DNA of 18,966 nucleotides, taken from contig JAPLEC010000411.1 in the NCBI GenBank assembly GCA_026391515.1, positions 1-18,966 of the forward strand. The letters are read 5' to 3'. The notes under the pieces were generated by a model, which was given only the letters and a program-made list of their open reading frames with translations, searched no databases and was not told the origin of the DNA. How positions within the stretch are numbered: the stretch's first letter is position 1; each line of letters opens with the position of its first letter. This stretch comes from Bacteroidia bacterium (GTDB taxonomy: Bacteria; Bacteroidota; Bacteroidia; Bacteroidales; VadinHA17). The translations under genes were made by a program, and so were the position numbers. Positions 13,301-18,966 of the stretch are shown piece by piece.

Positions 13301-14653
13301 TTATTTGAGAGTGAAATTTATCGGTAATGTGTACCAGACAGGTACAGGTCTTCCATCGTTGATACCTGGCTTTTCAAATTTTGGAATTAAACCTACAACT
13401 CTCAGGGCTTCAGCATCAAGTTCCGGACTTATGCTTTTAAGAATTGTGGCCCCTTTCACATCGCCATTTTCAGTTACAACAAATTGGATGATTACTTTAC
13501 CCTGAATGCCGTTAGTTTTTGCTACCTCCGGGTATTTTGTATTCTCAAGAATAAATTTAGACAAAGCTGTTTCACCTCCCTTGAATCTTGGATATTGGTC
13601 AACCGCAACCCATGCTGTATCACCATTTTGTACTACAGGACCAGGACCAGGTGGAGGAGGCGGTGGTGGCGGTGCATTCGGTGGAATCGGTTGTCCTGCA
13701 ACAACTTTGTTATCTTCAGTTGTTTGTACCGGAGGCGGAGGAGGAGGAGCTATCTCTTCTGTTGTACTTTCAGCTGGTTTAGTTTTCCCTTTGCAGGATG
13801 AGAATGCAATCATTACAATTGCAATTAACGGCAAAACAATCAATATTTTCAGGTTTGCCAAAGTCCTGGAACGTTTTTTTGTCATCATGATCATTCGTTT
13901 TTTAATAAGCGTTGGATTTGAGAAACTATTGGTAATGTTAAAAGCTTTCGTTCTGAAAACCTGGTTCATAATAAGTATCTGATAATTACTGACAGGAATT
14001 CCGGTTTGCAGACATCCTTCATCAGCCTGGTACTCATGCACTGCACGCAACGACCTGTCAAAGAGATGAATGAACGGATTGAACCACAGGAAGACTTTTA
14101 TTATTTCAATAAATATTATATCGAAAAAATGATAATGATCGAGGTGATTCTGCTCGTGCTTCTGAATTCCTATTGCATCTTCAGGCGATAATTTTGCATT
14201 TATGAAAACACTTCCGAGTGCTGAAAATCCTGCTGTACTCAGACCATTAAATCTGATAATATTAGTGCCCCTGATTTTTCTCCTCGCTATAAGAAAAGCG
14301 AGTTCAACAATATCGATTATCAGTTTGCTACCAAAAAGAAACAGACCAGTCAGATAAATTATGAAGATTATGCGGGAACCATTTAATCCTGCGATCCATG
14401 ATTCTGATGCAGTTCCGTTTGAACTTCCTGTTACCAGAACCTCTTCAAGTGTCCTTCCGAAAAATGGCAAGTTAACCGGGTTATTTGTCTGGATAGTTAT
14501 TAAAGGAAGCAGAAGTGAAGAAATCAGAGACAGAAGAATATAGAGCCTGTTGCGTCTGTACATGGTATCCTTGCTAAGGAAGAAGGAATAAACCAGGTAG
14601 AAAGCTGCCAGGTAAAAGGATGCCTTTATTATATATATAAGGAGTGAGCTCAT
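13301..14653 (-). CDS. BlaR1-type M56 membrane metallopeptidase fused to a TonB C-terminal domain
   Basis: This 450-aa membrane protein has helices at about 5-26, 36-54, 93-120 and 174-195, with the zinc motif HEQNH at 166-170 and a downstream HEYQAD (206-211) supplying the further Glu. A last helix (about 268-286) ends in FSSCKG. It is followed by an outward proline-rich linker (301-340, two runs of prolines) and a TonB_C domain (about 350-450: YPRFKGG, GIQGKVIIQFVV, LDAEALRVV, PVWYTLPINF). BlaR1 relatives sense a signal outside and trigger cleavage of a BlaI-type repressor inside. The TonB end could contact an outer-membrane protein or sense the periplasm. Such fusions are common in Bacteroidota; ligands are mostly unknown. 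The start ATG overlaps the end of the BlaI gene by 4 bases, so translation is coupled. Confidence 0.92.
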   Translation of the reverse strand: MSSLLIYIIKASFYLAAFYLVYSFFLSKDTMYRRNRLYILLSLISSLLLPLITIQTNNPVNLPFFGRTLEEVLVTGSSNGTASESWIAGLNGSRIIFIIYLTGLFLFGSKLIIDIVELAFLIARRKIRGTNIIRFNGLSTAGFSALGSVFINAKLSPEDAIGIQKHEQNHLDHYHFFDIIFIEIIKVFLWFNPFIHLFDRSLRAVHEYQADEGCLQTGIPVSNYQILIMNQVFRTKAFNITNSFSNPTLIKKRMIMMTKKRSRTLANLKILIVLPLIAIVMIAFSSCKGKTKPAESTTEEIAPPPPPPVQTTEDNKVVAGQPIPPNAPPPPPPPPGPGPVVQNGDTAWVAVDQYPRFKGGETALSKFILENTKYPEVAKTNGIQGKVIIQFVVTENGDVKGATILKSISPELDAEALRVVGLIPKFEKPGINDGRPVPVWYTLPINFTLK

Positions 14654-15030
14654 TTTTCAGCTTTTTGTTTTTTCATTTCACCTTCCATGGTCTTCATTAT
14701 TTCCTCCATCTCTTTGACAGACATCCTGTTTTCTTTAGCAAAAAAGCTGACCATCTTCCCAAAAGAGTTTGAAAAATAGTCGTTTACAAATGTGCTGAGA
14801 TGAGATTCAGAATATTGATCTTTCGAAACGACAGGAAAATATTCATGTGTCCTGCCGTACGCTTTATGATCCACGAATCCCTTATCCTGCAGAATGCGGA
14901 CAATGGTGCTGACTGTATTATAAGCAGGTTTTGGATCGTCAAAGTGCTCCAGTATCTCCTTGACAAACCCCTTTTTAATCTTCCAGAGGACCTGCATTAC
15001 CTCTTCTTCCGCCCGTGTTAGTTCTCTCAT
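14650..15030 (-). CDS. BlaI/MecI-family winged-helix repressor
   Basis: This 126-aa protein has the family start LTRAEEEVMQVLWK, a winged-helix domain (about 1-70) with PAYNTVSTIVRILQDKGFV (35-53) as recognition helix and following strand, and YGRTHEYFPVVSK as the wing. A helical dimerisation tail follows (about 72-126). BlaI proteins bind palindromes as dimers and are inactivated by the partner M56 peptidase. The adjacent coupled M56 gene makes that pairing very likely here. A palindrome at 15171-15198 overlies its probable promoter, which fits autoregulation. What is controlled besides this operon is not visible; no beta-lactamase gene is in the window. Confidence 0.93.
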   Translation of the reverse strand: MRELTRAEEEVMQVLWKIKKGFVKEILEHFDDPKPAYNTVSTIVRILQDKGFVDHKAYGRTHEYFPVVSKDQYSESHLSTFVNDYFSNSFGKMVSFFAKENRMSVKEMEEIMKTMEGEMKKQKAEK

Positions 15031-15061
15031 AATTCAAATTCAATTAATTCTACTTTTTTCT

Positions 15062-15131
15062 CCTCCTCCCAGGAGAGCCTGCCCCGCTACTGCGGGAAGT
15101 ACCCTGACGATTTACCGTCAGGGGGAGGAGG
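15062..15131 (-). repeat. Compound hairpin (possible three-way junction) in the blaI leader
   Basis: Outer stem CCTCCTCCC (15062-15070) with GGGAGGAGG (15123-15131). Inside it are two hairpins: CCCGC-TACT-GCGGG (15083-15096) and CCCTGACG (15102-15109) with CGTCAGGG (15116-15123), which shares one base with the outer stem. It lies between the predicted blaI promoter and the blaI start, so it would be in the 5' leader RNA. It could be a regulatory leader or a palindromic repeat element that inserted there. Confidence 0.75.
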
Positions 15132-15157
15132 TTTTTAATTTTAAACCATATCCAATA

Positions 15158-15188
15158 CAAATATATAACGAAAAATTTAGTTATGCAA
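15158..15188 (-). promoter_or_regulatory. Probable blaI promoter, TTG-N20-TATATTTG
   Basis: On the minus strand, TTG (15186-15188) and an exact -7 box TATATTTG (15158-15165) are separated by 20 bases. Transcription would start near 15152, giving a leader of about 120 bases that contains the compound hairpin at 15062-15131. Confidence 0.6.
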
Positions 15189-15198
15189 CTAATTTTTT
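15171..15198. promoter_or_regulatory. Candidate operator palindrome of the BlaI-like repressor
   Basis: AAAAATTTAGTT and AACTAATTTTTT are inverted copies (one mismatch) around ATGC; the core TTAGTT-ATGC-AACTAA is perfect. It overlaps the -33 element of the blaI promoter and lies 62 bases before the divergent ORF start at 15260. Position and symmetry fit a dimeric winged-helix repressor. The sequence is not the TACA/TGTA type known from staphylococcal BlaI. Confidence 0.55.
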
Positions 15199-15259
15199 AA
15201 TTATTTTTATAAAAAAAAGAATTTTTCAATCTATTTGATGAACGTTCCTATTATTTGAT

Positions 15260-16588
15260 ATGTATTTTTCAGAGTACAGAAAAAAGTTGTACTTTTATTT
15301 TTTAAATAGAAATCGGATAGTTATGCCTTTGGGTAAATCAAGATTTTTGAAAATCGCCCTGTTCTGGGAGAATTTAAGAATAGCAGTAAGAGCAATCAGA
15401 TCGAACAAAGTGAGAGCTATACTTACAATTTGTATTATAGCATTCGGCATAATGGCTCTTATTGGTATTCTTACGGCGATTGATGCAATTAAATCCTCTC
15501 TTACAAATCAGTTTACCATAATGGGGGCCAATTCATTTACAATCTCATCGCGTGGAATGAACATCCGGATCGGGAATGAAAAAATAAGAGCAAAGAATTA
15601 TTCAAGAATTTCTTACAGGGAAGCATCTGAATTTAAATCGAAGTTTACAGAGCCAGCATATGTATCTATCTCCTTTTTTGCTGCAAATCTGGCAACAGTT
15701 AAGTTTGAATCGGAAGAAACGGAACCGAATATCAGGATTATGGGAGTGGATGAAAACTATCTTACAGTCTCGGGTTATGAAATTGAAAAAGGCAGAAACT
15801 TCAGTGCCGATGAATTACGGCTGAACAGAAGACTTATTTTACTTGGAAACGAAATAGCTAATGATCTGTTTCCGTCGGAAACCGATCCAACCGGTAAAGA
15901 AGTTTCCGTTGCCGGATTAAAGCTGAAAGTTGCAGGAGTACTAAAAAGTAAAGGAGCAAGTCAGACGAGCGGCGACAGAGTAGTCTTTATGCCGATTACC
16001 TCTGCAAGACAATATTTTTCACGTCCGAATATGAACTTCAATATTACGGTTATGCCAATTATTCCTGCTAATCTCGACCTGTTGACAGGAGAAGCTGAAG
16101 CCGTTTTCAGGGTTGTACGTAACCTTGATCCAAGGGATGAGTCAGACTTCAATGTTTCAAAAAGTGATAATCTCGTTGCATTATTAATTAAAAGTCTGAG
16201 GTCTGTGACTCTGGCAGCTACTTTAATAGGTTTAATTACATTATTCGGTGCTGCAGTGGGCTTGATGAATATTATGCTTGTTTCAGTTACTGAACGAACC
16301 AGGGAGATCGGTGTAAGGAAAGCAATAGGGGCCAAACCAAATACCATAAAATACCAGTTCCTTTTTGAATCAGTTTTGATTAGTCAGCTTGGCGGAGCAT
16401 TTGGCATCATTCTTGGTATCCTCATCGGAAATGCAGTTTCGTCAATGCTGAAATCAAGTTTTATAGTGCCATGGATATGGGTGATTATGGGTGTGTTAGT
16501 TTGTTTTATTGTAGGAGTGGTCTCAGGTTATGCCCCGGCACTTAAAGCTGCTAATATTGATCCGATAGAAGCATTAAGATACGAATAA
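15260..16588 (+). CDS. MacB/FtsX-family ABC transporter permease
   Basis: This 442-codon frame (421 residues if it starts at ATG 15323) encodes a permease of the MacB-like type. One membrane helix lies at about 53-74, a periplasmic MacB_PCD domain at about 75-310, then three C-terminal helices (315-341, 369-393, 403-425) with the conserved cytoplasmic ERTREIGVRKAIGAK (345-359) and the end ALKAANIDPIEALRYE. Such proteins do not make a channel but transmit ATP-driven motion across the membrane; they need an ATPase subunit. None is encoded beside it in this window. The second ATG (residue 22, 15323) gives a more usual N-terminus, so the first 63 bases may be leader. It diverges from the blaI operon and is followed after 5 bases by a SiaC-like gene. 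Confidence 0.9.
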   Translation: MYFSEYRKKLYFYFLNRNRIVMPLGKSRFLKIALFWENLRIAVRAIRSNKVRAILTICIIAFGIMALIGILTAIDAIKSSLTNQFTIMGANSFTISSRGMNIRIGNEKIRAKNYSRISYREASEFKSKFTEPAYVSISFFAANLATVKFESEETEPNIRIMGVDENYLTVSGYEIEKGRNFSADELRLNRRLILLGNEIANDLFPSETDPTGKEVSVAGLKLKVAGVLKSKGASQTSGDRVVFMPITSARQYFSRPNMNFNITVMPIIPANLDLLTGEAEAVFRVVRNLDPRDESDFNVSKSDNLVALLIKSLRSVTLAATLIGLITLFGAAVGLMNIMLVSVTERTREIGVRKAIGAKPNTIKYQFLFESVLISQLGGAFGIILGILIGNAVSSMLKSSFIVPWIWVIMGVLVCFIVGVVSGYAPALKAANIDPIEALRYE

Positions 16589-16593
16589 ATAAA

Positions 16594-16977
16594 ATGAATA
16601 TGGAAAAACATGTAATTCAGGAAGAGCTTAAAAATTGTCCGGGTATCATTTACTATGCTGATACTAATAAGCTGGAACTAGTCGGGCGGTCTATCCCTGA
16701 AAATCCAGAATTAATATTCAGGCGTCTTGATGAATGGATTACGCTCCATTTTGAGAAGAATAAATCACTGAATGTCAATATTCAGCTCGAATATATTAAC
16801 AGTGGTTCATCAAAATATCTGTATGAGATACTGAAAAGGCTGACAAGCTTCGGACGTTCAGGTAATGATGTGAAGCTGAAATGGCTGTATGAGGAGGATG
16901 ACGAAGCCATGCTGGAACTTGGTGAACACTACCGCGATACAGCCGGAATACCACTCGAAATTGAGATGATAGTATAA
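16594..16977 (+). CDS. SiaC-family (DUF1987) regulatory phosphoprotein
   Basis: This 127-aa protein has the family layout: short strands, then NIQLEYINSGSSKYLYEILKRL (62-83), where Ser70 aligns by eye with the phosphorylated threonine of Pseudomonas SiaC, and a WLYEEDDEAMLELGEHY segment (97-113) near the end. In Pseudomonas, SiaC switches a diguanylate cyclase and is controlled by the SiaB kinase and SiaA phosphatase. No kinase, phosphatase or cyclase gene is visible here. It starts 5 bases after the permease stop, so the two share a transcript, and it ends at a terminator. Met3 (16600) is an alternative start. Family likely; partner unknown. Confidence 0.8.
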   Translation: MNMEKHVIQEELKNCPGIIYYADTNKLELVGRSIPENPELIFRRLDEWITLHFEKNKSLNVNIQLEYINSGSSKYLYEILKRLTSFGRSGNDVKLKWLYEEDDEAMLELGEHYRDTAGIPLEIEMIV

Positions 16978-16992
16978 AATATTATTATACCA

Positions 16993-17030
16993 AAAAAAAC
17001 AGGGGACCTGCAAAGATTCCCTGTTTTTTT
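16993..17030. terminator. Two-way intrinsic terminator between the SiaC-like gene and gap
   Basis: AAAAAAACAGGG (16993-17004) pairs with CCCTGTTTTTTT (17019-17030). The T/A tracts flank a CAGGG stem, so it can end transcripts from both sides: 15 bases after the SiaC-like stop and 18 bases after the gap stop. Confidence 0.9.
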
Positions 17031-17048
17031 ATATGAATTTACAAACTG

Positions 17049-18056
17049 TTACTTCACTGTGCTCATATGAGCAATCATGTCGAGAAGCTTGCATGAGTAG
17101 CCCCACTCGTTGTCGTACCAGGCCACTATCTTCACGAAATTGTCGTTAAGTGAGATACCTGCTTCAGCATCAAAGATAGAAGTACGTGAATCGCCGATAA
17201 AATCGCTGGAAACAACAGCATCTTCTGTATATCCGAGAATTCCTTTAAGCGGACCTTCAGAAGCAGCTTTCATAGCTTTTTTAATATCATCATAGCTGGC
17301 AGCTTTCTCAAGACGGCAGGTCAGGTCAACAACTGAAACGTTGAGAGTAGGAACCCTGAATGCCATACCGGTGAGTTTGCCCTTCAGTTCGGGGATAACT
17401 TTGGTTACAGCTTTTGCTGCACCGGTTGAAGAAGGAATAATATTGCCTGAAGCAGCACGGCCACCTCGCCAGTCCTTATTCGACGGACCATCGACAGTTT
17501 TCTGTGTTGCTGTAGTAGAATGAACGGTTGTCATCAGACCTTCAATAATACCGAAATTATCGTGGAGGACTTTTGCAACAGGGGCAAGGCAGTTTGTCGT
17601 GCAGGATGCGCATGATACGAACTGCATATCTGCCTTGAATTTATTATGGTTAACACCCATTACAAACATCGGGGTATCATCCTTCGAGGGGGCTGACAGA
17701 ACAACATGCTTTGCGCCTGCAGTGATATGACCCATTGCTGCTTCCTTTGTAAGGAAAAGACCTGTGGATTCAATTACATAATCAGCGCCAACCTCATTCC
17801 ATTTAAGGTTTGCCGGAACCTTTTCGGCAGTTACGCGGATACTTTGTCCGTTTACAATAAGCTTACCGTCCTTAACTTCAACCTTTCCATTAAATTTGCC
17901 GTGGATGGTGTCGTAACGAAGCATGTAAGCAATATAATCCACTTCGAGGAGGTCGTTGATTCCAACTATTTCCATATCGTCTCTTTTCATGGCAGCTCTG
18001 AAGGCCAGACGGCCGATCCTGCCAAAACCGTTGATACCTACTTTAATTTTTGACAT
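17049..18056 (-). CDS. gap: Glyceraldehyde-3-phosphate dehydrogenase, type I
   Basis: This 335-aa glycolytic enzyme converts glyceraldehyde 3-phosphate, NAD+ and phosphate to 1,3-bisphosphoglycerate. The NAD-binding loop GINGFGRIGR is at 8-17. Asp35 (in INDL, 33-36) indicates preference for NAD over NADP. The active site is SCASCTTNCLAP (148-159) with nucleophile Cys152 and base His179 (in TTVHS, 176-180). The substrate-binding stretch WRGGRAASGNIIPSSTGAA is at 196-214 and WYDNEWGYS at 313-321. Length is normal. It has its own strong promoter (18092-18122) and a terminator downstream, so it is a single-gene unit. Confidence 0.98.
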   Translation of the reverse strand: MSKIKVGINGFGRIGRLAFRAAMKRDDMEIVGINDLLEVDYIAYMLRYDTIHGKFNGKVEVKDGKLIVNGQSIRVTAEKVPANLKWNEVGADYVIESTGLFLTKEAAMGHITAGAKHVVLSAPSKDDTPMFVMGVNHNKFKADMQFVSCASCTTNCLAPVAKVLHDNFGIIEGLMTTVHSTTATQKTVDGPSNKDWRGGRAASGNIIPSSTGAAKAVTKVIPELKGKLTGMAFRVPTLNVSVVDLTCRLEKAASYDDIKKAMKAASEGPLKGILGYTEDAVVSSDFIGDSRTSIFDAEAGISLNDNFVKIVAWYDNEWGYSCKLLDMIAHMSTVK

Positions 18057-18091
18057 ACCTGTATAATTACTTTGGTTAATAAATCGAACGA

Positions 18092-18122
18092 CAAAAATAA
18101 TATTTTCCCGTGAACCGGCAAA
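18092..18122 (-). promoter_or_regulatory. gap promoter, TTTG-N19-TATTTTTG
   Basis: The minus strand has TTTG (18119-18122) and TATTTTTG (18092-18099) exactly 19 bases apart, a full match to the Bacteroidota consensus. Transcription would start near 18085, about 29 bases before the ATG. The -33 box lies 12 bases past the stop of the upstream gene. Confidence 0.8.
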
Positions 18123-18134
18123 AGGCTGAAATCA

Positions 18135-18935
18135 TCATCTATTCTTTTTCCTTTTGAACAGGTTTGAAAACTTAGTCTCTTCAGGATGAAGCGGATCAGT
18201 GTTGATTCCAAATCTGTAACTTACAAATAATGAGAAGAATATGGCTTTATTATCCGGACTGGCCATAATAGGTATTTTTTTGGGAAAAGCATTGACCTGT
18301 GCTCCACATTCAATTGCATGTGTCACCTTATCCTGCTTGCTGTATTCAAAATTGAATCCTCCCTTTACATATAAGCCGGGAAGCGCTTTTATCTCACTTA
18401 ATCCTTTTGTAAAAGAAGCTTTGCTGTAAATATCACTTGGCTGGTGGATTGAAACCTGGAATTTTTCTTCCTTAATAATATATTCATCAATTGATACCGG
18501 ATACAAAACCCTGTAATAGATAGGTTTATAAAGAGCAATAACAGGGCCCCCTGAAAAAAAGTAGCGTATTGCAACTCCTCCAAGGTCAGCTTTCTTGAAT
18601 ATCTCATGCTGATGCCCGATTCCACCTCTAATGAACATTACAGAATTAAGCTTGCCAAAAACAAAAGTACCTGTGCCTGTTGTATAGGGATTGGTGATTT
18701 TGTATTCTTTGGGGTGCTTTAAATTACCTGCATCAAATTCGAGGAGACGTTTATTCACATAACTTTTTCGCTTTGCCTCACGATAACTGATTCCTATCCC
18801 ATCGGAATTAAGCAGAATTCCGAATGATCTTTCATTTCGTAACACGAGTGTTTGCTGCTCGTCTATTTCTCCCTGAGCAAACAGCATACTCGTACCATAT
18901 AAAAATATTACCGCTATTATAAGCAGCTTTTTCAT
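18135..18935 (-). CDS. Exported beta-strand-rich protein, probably outer-membrane or periplasmic, function unknown
   Basis: This 266-aa protein starts with a clear signal peptide (MKKLLIIAVIFLYGTSMLFA, cleavage likely after Ala20). The mature part has many alternating strands with aromatic ends, for example TGTFVFGKLNSVMFIRGGIG (88-107), GGVAIRYFFSGGPVIALYKP (119-138) and the near-C-terminal AIFFSLFVSYRFG (231-243), resembling the last strand of an outer-membrane barrel. A basic tail of about 23 residues (to KRKKNR) follows that strand, which is unusual for a classic barrel end. No known family was recognised. It is upstream of gap on the same strand; the 12-base distance to the gap -33 box suggests a separate transcript, with possible read-through. 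Confidence 0.75.
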   Translation of the reverse strand: MKKLLIIAVIFLYGTSMLFAQGEIDEQQTLVLRNERSFGILLNSDGIGISYREAKRKSYVNKRLLEFDAGNLKHPKEYKITNPYTTGTGTFVFGKLNSVMFIRGGIGHQHEIFKKADLGGVAIRYFFSGGPVIALYKPIYYRVLYPVSIDEYIIKEEKFQVSIHQPSDIYSKASFTKGLSEIKALPGLYVKGGFNFEYSKQDKVTHAIECGAQVNAFPKKIPIMASPDNKAIFFSLFVSYRFGINTDPLHPEETKFSNLFKRKKNR

Positions 18936-18966
18936 ACTTGTGCTAACTTATAATTTATAGAGATTC

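Noticed and set aside
13506..13982. Plus-strand glycine-rich ORF (158 codons)
   Set aside because: It is the antisense of the proline-rich linker and TonB region of the M56 protein.

Overview
The window looks like a chromosomal stretch of an anaerobic or facultatively anaerobic member of the Bacteroidota, probably close to the Bacteroidales. Several things point there. Promoters fit the TTTG / TAnnTTTG pattern of that phylum. The primary sigma factor is short (287 aa) and lacks a long N-terminal region 1.1. Rho carries a long acidic, proline-rich insertion. An M56 peptidase is fused to a TonB-like C-terminus, and there are SiaC-like and LuxC-like proteins of kinds common in the phylum. A full-length pyruvate:ferredoxin oxidoreductase suggests anaerobic metabolism. 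No phage, transposase, rRNA, tRNA or CRISPR array was recognised.

Layout, left to right. 1-3000 (minus strand): ruvX-def, then comEC, which runs off the left edge and starts at GTG. Between def and comEC, and again upstream of ruvX, lie two inverted arrays built from 9-nt units. 3017-8470 (minus): nifJ with a clear intrinsic terminator, and rho. 8471-8823 is the divergent promoter region between rho and rpoD. 8824-10377 (plus): rpoD (primary sigma) and rpe. 10378-10489: a long GC-rich inverted repeat between convergent units. 10490-12938 (minus): a miaA copy broken by an internal deletion and frameshift, a pRiA4b ORF-3-like acidic protein, and a LuxC-family acyl-CoA reductase. 12939-13300: repeat remnants and a terminator. 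13301-15030 (minus): a BlaI-type repressor with a translationally coupled M56/TonB fusion protein. Diverging from this pair, 15260-16977 (plus) carries a MacB/FtsX-type permease followed by a SiaC-family protein. 17049-18935 (minus): gap with a textbook promoter, and an exported beta-strand-rich protein.

Most genes are core housekeeping: transcription (rho, rpoD), central carbon (nifJ, rpe, gap), translation (def) and nucleic-acid maintenance and uptake (ruvX, comEC). The most interesting signals are four. (1) Two unrelated-looking intergenic elements share one architecture, arms of four 9-nt units inverted around a loop of about 10 nt; one of them supplies the stop codon of def. (2) The blaI/M56 control region has a palindrome lying over the -33 element and a predicted three-way-junction leader, with a permease/SiaC pair diverging from it. 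(3) The miaA pseudogene. (4) The large disordered insertion in Rho. All statements come from reading the sequence and remembered family knowledge; no database search or folding program was run.
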